Assembly: GCA_030789695.1 (NCBI GenBank)
Contig: CM061136.1
Location: 135,854,448-135,918,447, forward strand
Length of the DNA: 64,000 nt
From: Scilla litardierei
Lineage: Eukaryota > Streptophyta > Magnoliopsida > Asparagales > Asparagaceae
Reading direction: 5' to 3'
Shown here: piece by piece, positions 47,541 to 58,863 of the stretch
Layout of the letters: every line of letters begins with the position of its first letter
Numbering within the stretch: the stretch's first letter is position 1
Made by a program: the position numbers and the translations under genes
The notes under the pieces: generated by a model
The model's input: the letters and a program-made list of their open reading frames with translations, nothing else
Database searches by the model: none
What the model was told of the DNA's origin: nothing

Positions 47541-48180
47541 TTTGGGGTTGTACAACATGTAGACCATCTTCTTTCAAAGGCTTATATAAAATTAGGCATC
47601 GAACTTCAAAATCCAGTAACATTTCGAATTCTTGTCCTTAAGTATCAAACTACCTTTTAATTAAACCACAAACTCCTTTTAACACAAAAAAGGTTAGAAC
47701 CAGAAAACAAAAGAAAGTGACAAAGAATTCCCTCAAAATCCAATCTTCAAGTGTGCCAAATCTCAGGGAATCAGAATTTCATTTTCTACTAGTCAACATT
47801 CTGAAAATACGAAAAGAACAAAAACGAAAATACAAAAACGAAAAGAACATGGAATCAGAAACATAAGCCGAATGCGCAAACCCAACAGTAGCTTCATTCG
47901 TTCAGGTCAATTTCACAGGTCAATTTTATTTAAACCCAACAGTAGCTTCATTCGTTCAGGGCAATTTGCCTACAATTTGCAATCTATCATATGACCTCCA
48001 GATTATGGCAACATTCGAAACAAAAACGAAAAGAAACTAATTACCTACAGAAACAAAAACACACATCTTCGGCTGTTGATTATGAACTAATTACCTAATG
48101 CCAGAAATCCCAATGTTTACATGTAAAAATTACACCATGCCCATATGCTGTAAGAGAGACTGATAACACTACAATTTAAT

Positions 48181-48811
48181 GTGATAAATTAGGAGGTGCA
48201 CAATTTAATGTGATAAATTAGGAGGTGCATCCTTCATGTGGTAAGAGAAAAAAATTGCAAGGCAGGTTTCTTTCCTCTCATTCTGTTAAAATTGGAACAC
48301 TTATACATAATGAGTATAAAAATCTCTACATTGAGATGCATATTTCATCCAATTCACATAATCATCAGATCTAAAACTAAACATCAAGAATATGTAGAGA
48401 GAGAAACATCAAGAATCAAGATTCAATAATAATCAACAAATTCTAAACGAACAAATAAACATGTGATAAATTAGGAGGTGCATCCTTCACGTGGTAAGAG
48501 AAAAAAATTTGCAAGGCATGTTTCTTTCCTCTCATTCTATTAAAATTGGAACACTTATACATAATGATATGAAAATTTTGCAGGGCCACACCATTGCCTG
48601 CAAGAATAAAGAAAGAACCCTTCACAACTTTGCATGGCCACACCATTGCCTGCACAGAAAAATTTAAAAATCTCTACATTGAGATGCATATTTCATCCAA
48701 TTCACATAATCAACAGATCTAAAACTAAACATCAAGAATATGTAGAGAGAGAAACATCAAGAATCAAGATTCAACAATAATCAACAAATTCTAAACGAAC
48801 AAATAAACATC
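48181..48811. repeat. Tandem duplication in the Helitron
   Basis: The blocks GATAAATTAGGAGGTGCATC (48184, 48207 in part, 48468), TTGGAACACTTATACATAAT (48292 and 48547) and ATTTCATCCAATTCACATAA (48343 and 48692) recur in the same order, so a segment of roughly 280-350 bp is present twice. The second copy has about 65 bp of extra sequence containing two copies of GGCCACACCATTGCCTGCA. Confidence 0.75.
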
Positions 48812-49276
48812 AATAATCAACAAATTCTAAACCTGACCAGGTCAAAAAATCTCAAACCGATCCAAAACTAAACATCAAGAATCCATGAGCAAAAAATATA
48901 AAAACATCAAGAATCAAGAATCAACATCAAAAAAATCTCAAGATCTAAACCATAAACATCAATAATCAACAGATCTCACACCTGGAACTTGGAGGAGGAG
49001 AAGAAACCGTGTGATCCAAGAAGCCGTTCGCTATCGTTCGCTGCCGAGAAGCTGAGAAGCCGTTCGCTGTCGAGGAGGAGAAGCCATTTGATCCATGGTG
49101 CCATCCACCTCCAAGAATCAACAGATCTAAATATTAACCTAAACGAACAAACAGACATCAATAATCAACAGATCTCATACCTGGAACTTGGAGGAGAAGA
49201 AGAATCCTTGTGATCCCTAAATCTCAAAAAATCGTCCAAATTTCAAGGTCCTCCCTAAACAAAAGTCTTTCAGCTT

Positions 49277-49740
49277 TCAGCTCGCCTGAACCCTAGATTG
49301 AGATAAACTGGAGAAAAAAGAAACCCTAATTCTTACCTTAGAGAGGAAGAAAAGAGAGAAGCTTCGAGAAAGAGAACTGTTTGCAACATCCATTGGAAAG
49401 GCGAGAGGGAGAACAGAGATCTCGTAAGGTTGGCTTCTTCTTCTTAGTGAGAGAGGGAGAACAGAGATCTCCATTGGAAAGGAGAGAGTGAGAACAGGGA
49501 TCTCGAGAGAGCGTTTCACGCCAGATGTGAGAGAAAACCGTGACGGTTCAGTTTTCAATGTTTTTGTTTTCCCCAAAAGCATTTCTGCCCAAAATTCAAA
49601 CTCAAAATTGAAAAGTTCCTTCCAAATTTTTCTCAAAACATCATCTCAACCGTCTATTCTTGAGATTAAATCTGAACCGTCTTTCTATCAACCTCTTTGT
49701 CCTAGTCAGCTTGTCCTAGTCAGCCCTAGGATTCAAAAAT
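49277..49740 (-). promoter_or_regulatory. Possible captured promoter and 5' UTR at the Helitron 5' end
   Basis: On minus, 460 bp of A/T-rich sequence turns into a pyrimidine-rich leader with three near-repeats of GAGATCTCTGTTCTCCCTCT, then TCTCTAAG followed by GTAAGAATTAGGGTTTC. That looks like a plant 5' UTR ending in a splice donor with an intron starting in a telo-box-like GGGTTT. Whether it belongs to the VPS41-like fragment is not known. The open frame across it is repetitive and probably not coding. Confidence 0.35.
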
Positions 49741-49761
49741 CGTTGTCAAATGTATAATAGA

Positions 49762-50659
49762 TGATATAATTTTTGGTTCTACTAATGATTCTCTTTGTCA
49801 AGAATTTTCTAAGGAAATCCAGAATGAATTTGAGCTGAGTCACATGGGTGAATTGACCTATTTCCTTGGACTTCAAATCAAACAAATGAATGAAGGAATA
49901 TTTATACACCAGAGTAAATATACAAAGGAACTCATTAAACGATTTGGACTAGGGAATTCTGCAGAGAAACGTACTCCAATGGGTACTTCATCAAATCTTA
50001 ACAAGGATCCAAATGGTAAGAGTGTTGATCAAACATTATATCGAGGTATGATTGGATCATTAGTTTATCTTACCGCTAGTAGACCAGATATTATGTTTTC
50101 TGTTTGTATATGTGCTAGATATCAATTTGATCCTAAGGTATCTCATTTGACTGCTGTTAAAAGGATAAGCAGGTATATCAAACATACATATGATTTTGGT
50201 TTATTTTATCCAAAATCAAATTCTTTTGATTTAGTATCATATAGTGACGCAAATTTTGCTAGTTGCAAATCTGATAGTAAAAGTACAAGTGATACTTGTC
50301 ACTTTTTAGGTTATGCATTAGTATCTTGGTTTAGTAAGAAACAAAACTCTATTTCTTTATCAAATACTGAACCGGAATATATTACCGCTGGTTTAGCATG
50401 TGCACAGATTTTATGGATGAAACAAACAATCTTAGATAATGGCATTAAGTGTAACACTTGTCCTATGTGTGATAACACTAGTTCTATAAACTTATCCAAA
50501 AATCTGGTACATCATGTACGCACTAAACATATATATATACGTCTTCACTTATTGGATGATCATATCCAAAAATGTGATATTATTTTAAAATACATAGATA
50601 CTAAGAATCAGATCCTCGATATCCTTACTAAACCTCTTAAAGAAGAGATTTTTTTCTAA
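49762..50659 (+). pseudogene. C1 reverse transcriptase C-terminus and RNase H
   Basis: The frame resumes with DIIFGSTNDSL right after the Helitron and stays open to the TAA at 50657-50659. It has the RT thumb/connection (GELTYFLGLQIKQ, IHQSKYTKELIKRFGL, ASRPDIMFSVCICARYQ). The RNase H domain follows with SYSDANFA, SWFSKKQNSISLSNTEPEYI and HVRTKHIYIRLHLL, ending DILTKPL. This piece is intact although the rest of C1 pol is badly broken. Confidence 0.9.
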
Positions 50660-51372
50660 AACTTAGAAGATAACTTGGCATAGTTAGTGAATCAGCATTT
50701 TAACTATATATTATTAATACATATTATATTATTTTCATTATATAATTTTTCTATATTTTTCTGATTTATTTCATAATTATTCGACTAACACACTTTCCTG
50801 GTCGACTAATCCATCAAAATTATTTCTATACATATACTAAATGAATGGTTTAAAATATTTTATAATAAAAATCAATTTTATATTATCTGACTTGTCAACA
50901 CCAGATAAATGCAAATATCATTTCAAATTTTTTTCAAACTTTCCCTCTCAAATACAAGTACCAAATACAAAGGGATTTGTCATATCTCTTCCACCCTCTC
51001 TTACACCAAAGTACAAAAGTACTTTAGTGTAGTCAATTCTCACTTACACATTACAACTTCTTATGTACCTCTGGTCAAGATTCTTTTTCATAAAAATTTT
51101 AATTTTTTTTTCATATTCATGCTTCTTCCCCAACCGCTCAAATTCAGCCTTCGATTAGTCGACTAGTCACACGGCTTAATCGACCCATCGCTGAAAAATT
51201 GGCGAAGAACTTCCGAATTCGGAACGTTGTTTTGTGCGAAATTTGAACGTTTTTCCTTTCCAAAAAATGGTGGAGTAGTTCCCAGACGTTCCTAGAACTT
51301 ATTCATTGGTTTTTAATTCCATTGTACATTTCAAAATTCAAATTTCCCTCTTCAAATCTCTATTTTAACACC
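50660..51372 (+). other. C1 spacer between RNase H and third ORF
   Basis: AT-rich, no gene seen. It carries TCGACTA/GTCGACTAG motifs near 50785 and 51160, relatives of the LTR palindrome. Short frames here show no domain. Confidence 0.5.
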
Positions 51373-52548
51373 ATGGATCTTCCCTCTTTCATCATGAGAA
51401 GGCCAAAGTCTCAATATTCCGAAAAATCATCTATTTTCAGAGAGATATTTCGAAAATTCTCCATTGGTGTTCTTCACCCATCTCTCATGGCTTCCTCCTC
51501 CAATCTGTGTCCTACCCATCGTTCCAATCCGGCCACGGATGCTCAAGCTTGGTATGCCGCCTTAGAATACACTCCAATCTATCCGGAACAAACCATCTCC
51601 TTAGATGATCGTTCTATTCAAAATCTTAATCTTCACCATCTCCTCCATGTCGTCTCCCTTCTCCAAATATGGAGTTCGGATGTTCCATTCTACCCTTCTC
51701 TTGATAGACAATTTTATTCTAACATGGTTGTCTTTGAAGATGGTGGTCTTGTTTACTTAGACACCAATGTCGTGGGTATAAATATACATCTTACCTATGA
51801 CACTCTTGCCCAAAGCCTCAACATCTCACGATCCAACAATTATGATATTAGTTTTGACATGGATGATCAACGAATTCTTGATCGTCTAAGCCCAAATTTT
51901 TGTATCGGGACGAGCGCAGTTGCACTTAAACCAATACCGTGTTTCCTCCTTAAGATCATAAACTACAATCTCATTCCCAAAGTTGGATCTCTCAATTATG
52001 TTAATGAAAACCGTAGTAGGGTTCTATATGCCATTATGGGCAGGATTAAGGTCTATTGGTCGCGTCTAATTATGATGGTGTTGGTTAAACCTATTACCAA
52101 CAATATTTTTCTTTATTACAACATCGTCCAAATCCTTCAACATTTTGATGTCTCTCTTGATCACAAAGTTTCTGTTTACAACCCTCAACGCTTTGATCAT
52201 TCGGTTATAAATCAGATGGAACTTCCAACACCTCCACAAGACGAAGAAGAAGACCAACCCATTCAACCTCATCCACGTCGTCGCAAAACTATCATCAATC
52301 CAAATTCTCCTCCTCCTCCACATCCATCACTTCATAAACAAATTAACCACCTTCGCAGGGACTTGAATGCGGGTTTTGAGGGGATTCAAACCCATTTTAG
52401 TGCTTTTGAAGAACGCTTTGATCGCATGAATTCCGTAATGGACAACATGCAAACAACTCAAGCAACGATTCTTAGCACTCTTGAACAATGGGCTTCATAC
52501 ACTCCCTCAAGTTCCCGCTATCCACCACCACCACCACCGGAATATTAG
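51373..52548 (+). CDS. C1 third ORF (env-like position), intact
   Basis: 391 codons from the ATG in CACCATGG at 51373; the frame is open upstream to 51322, but this ATG has the better context. The middle (RQFYSNMVVFEDGGLVYLDT through FLLKIINYNLIPKVGSLNYV) follows the plan of the putative plant transposon protein family found in extra ORFs of retroelements. The C-terminus has a Pro/charged stretch (PPQDEEEDQPIQPHPRRR), a possible coiled coil (INHLRRDLNAGFEGIQTHF) and a Pro-rich end. In Sireviruses a third ORF at this place is called env-like. No clear signal peptide or transmembrane segment is seen, so an envelope role is not supported. It has no stops, unlike the rest of C1. Confidence 0.75.
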   Translation: MDLPSFIMRRPKSQYSEKSSIFREIFRKFSIGVLHPSLMASSSNLCPTHRSNPATDAQAWYAALEYTPIYPEQTISLDDRSIQNLNLHHLLHVVSLLQIWSSDVPFYPSLDRQFYSNMVVFEDGGLVYLDTNVVGINIHLTYDTLAQSLNISRSNNYDISFDMDDQRILDRLSPNFCIGTSAVALKPIPCFLLKIINYNLIPKVGSLNYVNENRSRVLYAIMGRIKVYWSRLIMMVLVKPITNNIFLYYNIVQILQHFDVSLDHKVSVYNPQRFDHSVINQMELPTPPQDEEEDQPIQPHPRRRKTIINPNSPPPPHPSLHKQINHLRRDLNAGFEGIQTHFSAFEERFDRMNSVMDNMQTTQATILSTLEQWASYTPSSSRYPPPPPPEY

Positions 52549-53004
52549 CAAGATTCTGCAACTTGCGCTCTCTGGTCGACCAGACACAACAGTTAGTTGA
52601 CCAATGTACCTTAGGACTAATGTATTGTGTTTGTATTTGCTTTCTAGTTGGTTTTATTATTTTTTCTTTTAATATGCAGTACTTGTATCTGTAATCCTAT
52701 GCTTTTTAATGAAGTTTGTTTGCCTTAATTTCTCTTGAAATCTATTTTCTGTAGTACTATCTTCTGAACTGTTAGTCGACCAGAACTTCATATTAGTCGA
52801 CCAATCATAGACAGTCACCCCATTTTTGATAATTTGACAGGGGGAGAAAATAAGGAGAAATTGGAGAAATTTCATACGAAATTCATAAGATTTATGCAAC
52901 ATACGAAATTCATAAGATTTGCAAACTTATTCGCATTCATTTTTATGCAAATTTATGCAAACTTATGCAAATTTATTATAAACACTTATTTCACTAACAC
53001 TTAT
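52549..53004 (+). other. C1 3' untranslated region with polypurine tract
   Basis: It contains CTGGTCGACCAG (52572-52583), further GTCGACCA motifs near 52773 and 52795, and a polypurine tract GGGGGAGAAAATAAGGAGAA near 52841. A copia 3' LTR (TGTTGGAAAC) should follow the tract but does not. Instead C2 begins at 53005. Confidence 0.65.
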
Positions 53005-53901
53005 TGTTGGGTCATATGTGGTGTGACTGTATTGTCATTAGTCGCACTTGGGTATTTCAGTGGGCCTTAATTATCTTGATATGGGAGATCTTATTAATAG
53101 TCATGTTTATTAGTCATGTTGTATGTCATGTTGCAACATGAGCTGCAACATGCTATGCTGGCTTATTAGAAAGAAAGACAGACTTCAAAGGATTGATGAT
53201 TTACTATTCCAGATCTTATAGATTCTCTCTAAGATGTTCAGTTGTATGCTGCTACGTATGAGATCGGTTAAAGATGCAATAGGAAGTTGTTAACCTGCAA
53301 ATATTGTTGCAATATCTGCTAAAGATATATTTGACAATGTTTAACACGTAAATGTTGCTTGCGAGATATGCTGAAGATATTGCGGGATCACTTGCCCTAA
53401 GTGATACCTTGATTTACGTGTTGTCAATCTGCATGGGATTCTCTTGAAAAGCCTTCAATAATTACTCCGAGATTGTAGGGTTTCGGCTTATATAAAAGAC
53501 ATGCAGATTGTCTCTAGGGTTTATTGCTTTTGGAAGAACGTGATTGAAAATTCCGGGAGGGAGGCTGACGGCTACCTGAGGTAGGGATCAAGGGAGTTGA
53601 TTCAAGTTAGTTTTGCAAGGGAATCTTGCATGCAAGGAGAGCTTGCATAGATTACTCCATGTGTTTGGTTGAGACCACCCAATGCAGTTTGTATTGAGGG
53701 GGAGCATGTTTCTCCTAATAGAAATCCGATAATAGTGATTGTATTCATTTAAATTATAGTGGAGTAATCTGATTTTCTGGGCGTGGCCCCACAGATGTAG
53801 GTGTGCGTACCGAACTGCGTTACCAAGTTTTGCGTGTCTTCTCTTGGATTTATTCATATTTCCATATGTTCATTTGATTATCTTCATAGTATTGAATTAC
53901 A
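53005..53901 (+). repeat. C2 5' LTR
   Basis: 897 bp from TGTTGGGTCATATG to GAATTACA, followed 2 bp later by the primer site. It contains the 14-bp palindrome CATGTTGCAACATG at 53127. TTATATAAAAGAC near 53490 is a likely TATA box. No second copy is in the window. Confidence 0.8.
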
Positions 53902-53903
53902 AT

Positions 53904-53915
53904 TGGTATCAGAGC
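53904..53915 (+). other. C2 primer-binding site
   Basis: TGGTATCAGAGC, a perfect match to the initiator-Met tRNA primer site of plant copia elements, 2 bp after the LTR. Confidence 0.92.
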
Positions 53916-53979
53916 AGGTCATCCGTGCTGCTTTGTATTGTCAAAGCGGGTGCGATCTTGGAATTTCAGTACTTGAACC

Positions 53980-54960
53980 ATGAATACAAGAGAATGTGCT
54001 TCTGTTATTCGTCCTCCATTGCTCATTTGTACAAACTACACTTACTGGAAGCCTCAGATGCATGCATTCATTAAGTCCTTTGATGAGAAGGCATGGATAG
54101 CTGTCACTAAAGGATGGACTCTGACAATCGAAGTTGACAAAGTTGGCAAAGAACACCCTAAGCCTGTAAGAGATTGGTGTCAAGATGAAGATCATATGGC
54201 TCTGGGGAATTCTAAAGCAGTGAATGCCATTTTCACATTAGTTGATGAAGAACAGTTCAAACTCATCTCTACGTGTGAGTATGCTAAAGAAGCATGTGAC
54301 ATACTTCAAAACGTTCATGAAGGAACCAATGCGGTAAAAATCTCTAAACTTCAAATGCTTGCATCTCAATTTGAAGCACTAAGGATGAATGATGAGGAAA
54401 CCATTGTTGAATTTAATGGGAAGTTGAGAGACATAGCTAGTCAGGCTTTTCAACTTGGTAAAAGTATTCACAAGTGAAGTTGGTTCGAAAAACCTTACGA
54501 TCTCTTCCAAACAGATTCTCCGCCAAAGTTGCTTCCATTGAGGACGTTAGGAATACCTCCACTATGAGACTGGATGAACTTATGGGGTCACTTCAGACCT
54601 ATGAAATCTATTTAAAGAAGAATAAAAGGAACAAAGGAGTGGCCCTGAAAGTAGAAGCTGGAGAGGTCTCTAAAGTAGATGATGAGTTGGAACTTGAAGA
54701 TGACATTGTCATGTTGACCAAGAACTTCAGCAGAATGTTGAAAAAGATCACGAGCAAAGGGCAGAACTTCAGATCAGGAAACAATGTGCCACGACCAAGT
54801 AATCCCACTGCAGGTAAAAGTGTCAGTCGCCATACTCAGAGATATGACAAGAAAAATAAAGGAAAATAGATACAGGGTAAAGAATGTGAAGGCTTTGGAC
54901 ACATACACGCGGAGTGTAACACCTTGAAGAAGAAAAAAGGAAGTCCTTATCTAGTACTTA
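53980..54960 (+). pseudogene. C2 gag, frameshifted
   Basis: It starts at the ATG at 53980 (MNTRECASVIRPPLL) and has the copia gag signature NYTYWKPQMHAFI and HEGTNAVKISKLQML. It stops at 54475-54477 after KSIHK and continues one frame over with LVRKTLRSLPNRFSAKV to a TAG at 54867. Beyond the stop a damaged zinc knuckle is seen (ECEGFGHIHAEC), where the first Cys position has become Gly. The product could not work as a normal nucleocapsid. Confidence 0.85.
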
Positions 54961-55033
54961 GAGTGATGATGAGTCTGAGGGAAGTGCTGGAAATGAGGAC
55001 ATCACCAGCAACTATGTTGCTTTCACAACATCC

Positions 55034-55693
55034 TTGAAAAGACAATCTGGCTACAACACTCACAGTCATGTTGAATATGATGTTGCAACATCAGTTATGA
55101 CATCTATCAATAAGTTAGACAATGTCAGTCCCAGTGTTGCAACATCAATTACAACATATAATAGTGAATCAAACTCTAAAGCTGAAAGTGATGAGGATGC
55201 GAGTGACGAGGATATTCGAACAGCGTAGCAAATGATGTATGATAAATGGATGAAGATCTGTGAGATAAACAAAATGTTGAAATATGAGAATGTCATATTA
55301 AAGGTAGAAAAGGAAGAAGCCAAAGCAAGACTCTTGGAAGCTGAACACAGCCTCAGGAATCTAGAAGGTACCGTCAAAAAAACTCTGCTCAGGGCTGAGA
55401 ATGCTGAGAGTATTCTAAGCAAGTGGAACTCCGGGAAGTCAAAACTGGATGATATTCTAAATATAGGGAAGACTTCAGGGGATTGCACTGGTGTAGGGTA
55501 CAATAAAGGAGCCTATTATCATGTGCCTACGGATAGAAGAATTCATGTCACCAAAGAATTTGAAAGAATGGGTCAACACAAGAGCCATGATCAGAAGAAG
55601 AAGTTGCCTAGAGGCGTAAAAGGTGGTTGTCCTGTGTGGAGTTACTGTAAGTTCATAGGCCATACTGAGAGAAATTGCTTCAATCGCATGTGA
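55034..55693 (+). pseudogene. C2 gag-pol linker, coiled coil and second zinc knuckle
   Basis: An acidic segment ends in a stop at 55226-55228. A coiled-coil-like stretch from 55232 follows (LKVEKEEAKARLLEAEHSLR), then SGKSKLDDILNIGK and a knuckle-like SYCKFIGHTERNC in which the first Cys is Trp. The C1 and C3 linkers have the same plan. TGTTGCAACA palindromes at 55079-55092 and 55135-55144 lie inside this coding region. Confidence 0.7.
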
Positions 55694-55729
55694 CATTGCT
55701 TAGAAGGAAGAAATGTTAGACAACATGAT

Positions 55730-58700
55730 ATGAAGATGAAGAAGCGCTGGATAAGGAAGTCTGACCTGTACAACATGGTGGCCTACACATCTTTGATTGC
55801 ATTCTCTGATAATATGTGGTATTTTGATAGTGGATGCTTTAGTCATATGACTGGTAACAAGAAAGTGCTAGATAATTACAGGACATGCACTAGAGGTCGT
55901 GTGTCATTTGGTGACGGTCGAAAAAGCAAAGTTGTAGGAAAAGGAGATCTGAATGTGGTCGGGTTTCCTAAGCTTATGAACGTTTTGCATGTCGAAGATC
56001 TTAAAAAAAACCTTATTAGCATCAGTCAGTTGTGTGACCAAGGGCTATTGGTGAGGTTTACTAAGGAGAGATGTATTGTGTTTAATTCTAATCAAGAATG
56101 CATTCTTAGTGGGAAAAGATCTGCTGATAACTTCTATCTCCTCCAAGAGACTATTACTTGTCTTCATACTCTTGCTGACGTGTCTGACCAGTGGCATCAA
56201 AAACTAGGGCATTTGAACTTTAAAACTCTCATGAAAATCTCTAAGATGGGTGCTGTCAGAGGAATACATGTGTTAAACAAGAAGAAGGAAGGCATATGTG
56301 GTCCATGTCAACTGGGCAAGCAGCAGAAGACTAGCGTCCAAGATTCTGGAACTATTACATATGGATCTGATTGGACCTACATATGAAACTAGTGTCAGAG
56401 GTAAGAAATAAATTTTTGTATGTGTTGATGATTTTTCTAGGTTTACCTGGGTAGATTTCCTTAAGGAAAAATCAGACACTTTTGAAGGATTTAAGAAATT
56501 ATGTGTTCGTCTGTAAATTGAGAAAGGAAGCATTATCTGCAAGATTGTTAGAATCGGAAGTGATCATGGAAAAGAGTTTGAAAACCGATCATTTGCTGAT
56601 TTCTGTGAGTCTCGAGGTGTTGCTAATGAATTTTCGGCCCCTAAGACTCCTCCACAAAATGGAGTTATCGAGAGGAAGAACCGAACCTTTCAAGAGATGG
56701 CTCGTGTTATGCTAAATGCTAGAGAGGTTAGTGTAAGGTGGTGGGCAGAAGCTATCAATACGACATGCTATACAATTCACAGAGTTTATCTTCGTCCTAG
56801 AACTGAGAAAACTCCGTATGAAATCTGGAAGGGAAGAAAGCCAGATGTCTCCTACTTTCACATCTTGGGAAGCAAATGCTATATTTTATTTGACCGTAAT
56901 CCAAGAGGGACGTTTGATGCTAAAAGTGATGAATGAATATTTCTGGGCTATTCTACATCCAGTCGTGCGTATAGAGTCTATAATAAACGTACTATACCAT
57001 GATGGAGTCTATTAATATTGTTCTGGATGATTTTGATCAGCAAACAAAGACTACCATAGCTGAAGGGATGTCATCACAGGAGGACTGTATAGAAGAAGAA
57101 GAGCATGTTGTAACTGATGTTGCAACACCAGATACGACACATGATCATGTTGCAACACAATAAACAACATCAACTGAAGAACCTGAAGGTGGTCAAGCTG
57201 TTTCTTACACTCATGATGGGATCACCAGAGTTATCAGGGACCACCCTCTGGAGCTGGTTATAGGGGATATGTTTGAAGAACGACGTACAAGAGGCACGAG
57301 CCATGTCAACTACCAAGATCTTGCAAGGTATGTTTGTTTTATCTCTCTTGTTGAACCTAAGAATGTGAAGGAAGCTCTTCTAGATGAATTCTGCAAGAAG
57401 AACTAAATCAATTTCAGAGGAATGATGTCTGGACTCTTGTTGAAAGCCCAAATGGTATAAATTTTATTGGTACCAAATGGATCTTTAAGAACAAGACTGA
57501 TGAGAAAGGAAACATAACTCGCAACAAAGCTTGTCTGGTGGCTTAGGGTTATACTCAGGTTGAAGGTGTTGATTTTGATAAGACATTTGCTCCTATAGCA
57601 TGTCTCGAATCCATCAGACTCATACGAGCAGTAGCATGTAGATTCAACTTCAAACTACATCAGATGGATGTAAAGAGTGCCTTACTCAATGGTATTTCGA
57701 ATAAAGAGGTCTATGTGGAGCAGCCCAAAGTCTTTGAGGATCCGTTCTTTCCAGACCATGTGTATCAGTTAAAAAGGATCTTTATGGTTTGAAGAAAGCT
57801 CCGAGAGCTTGATATGAGAGGCTAACCAAATATTTACTTCAGAAAGGCTACATTAGAGGGGGAGCTGACAAGACACTATTTGTTCATAAAACCAAGGCCG
57901 CAATGATAGTAGCTCATATCTACGTTGAAGATATAGTGTTTGGCTCAACCTCTCAGAAGTTAGCGAATGAATTTATTAATCTTATGCATAAGGAGTTTGA
58001 AATGAGCATGGCGGGAGAACTCAATATGTTTCTGGGTCTTCAAGTGAAGCAATCCAACGAGGGGCTGTTTATATCCCAAAGTAAGTATGCAATGAATCTG
58101 GTGAAGAGTTTTGGGCTAGAGAATGCTAGACAGGTATGTACTCCTATGTCTACAAGCGAAAAATTCACTAAATATGATAGTGGTAAGTCTGCGGAGGTTA
58201 CGATGTATAGGAGCATGATATGGAGTCTTCTTTATCTCACTGATAGTAGACCTGACATCAGTTTTAGTATGGGAGTGTGTGCTCGTTATCAAGCATCTCT
58301 CAAGAAGTCTCATATTACGACAGTAAAAAGATTTATTAGATACATAAGTGGTACCGGTGATTATGATATTTGTTATACCAAAGATACTAACACTCTTCTG
58401 TAAAGTTACAGTGATGCTGATTGGGCAGGCAATGCTAATGATAGGAAGAGTACTACAGGTGGGTGTTTTAATGTTGGAAACAATCTTTTTTCATGGTATA
58501 ACAAGAAACAAGAATTATATCTCCTTATCCATGGCAGAAGATGAGTATATAGCAGCTGGAAGTTGTAGTACACAACTATTATAGATGAAGCAGATGTTAA
58601 CTGATTATGGTGTGGAACAAGCTGTGTTAACTATTCTATGTAACAACCAAAGTGCTATCAACATTTCAAAGAATCCAATGCAACACTCAAGAACAAAGCA

Positions 58701-58863
58701 CATAGACATACGTCACCACTTCATTAGAAAATTGGTAGAGAAGAAAGTGCTTGTTATGGACTAAGTGGCAACATCACGTCAACTGGCAGACATATTCACT
58801 AAACCACTTGACTCAGGCAGATTTGAAGAGTTACAACAAGCTCTTGGAATTTGTGATATTTAA
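55730..58863 (+). pseudogene. C2 pol (protease, integrase, RT, RNase H), decayed
   Basis: The protease shows WYFDSGCFSHMTGNK with an intact DSG. The integrase zinc region shows WHQKLGHLNFKTLM and CGPCQLGKQ. A frameshift near 56380 precedes the core (CVDDFSRFTWVDFL, IGSDHGKEFENRSF, PPQNGVIERKNRTF), whose three catalytic residues remain but in separate frames. RT begins near 57400 and has stops at LVA and after PRA. Its active site reads Y-V-E-D instead of Y-V-D-D (57926-57937). RNase H (SYSDADWAG, SKNPMQHSRTKHIDIRHHF) has more stops and a shift near 58510. It is inactive. Confidence 0.88.

Larger units (their letters stand above)
42186..49761 (-). mobile_element. 7.6-kb non-autonomous Helitron carrying gene fragments
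   Basis: Read on minus, the 5' end is TCTATTATAC after host A and the 3' end is CTAG before host T. A perfect 6-bp hairpin GTGCCC-TAC-GGGCAC (42213-42199) ends 9 nt before CTAG. Host reading (copia RT) resumes across the ends with no duplication, as expected for Helitrons. There is no Rep or helicase frame. It carries an exon like VPS41 and an exon like a GOLD-domain protein. Stretches 42214-43663, 43896-46729 and 46910-49276 contain no gene I recognise; they are AT-rich with intron-like and UTR-like parts and local duplications. Confidence 0.88.
12244..53004 (+). mobile_element. Copia element C1 (Sirevirus-like), decayed and split by four insertions
   Basis: Order of parts on plus: 5' LTR (12244-13619), primer site (13622), gag (13664-14640), linker, protease and integrase start (15400-15853), integrase (16860-17175), integrase end and RT start (32664-33969), 47 bp of RT (42139-42185), RT end and RNase H (49762-50659), a separate third ORF (51373-52548), and 3' untranslated sequence. 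The order gag-protease-integrase-RT-RNase H defines Ty1/copia. The extra downstream ORF, zinc-knuckle gag and long gag-pol linker point to the Sirevirus/Maximus lineage. Many stops and frameshifts and lost catalytic residues make it inactive. No 3' LTR is seen before copia C2 starts. Confidence 0.9.
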
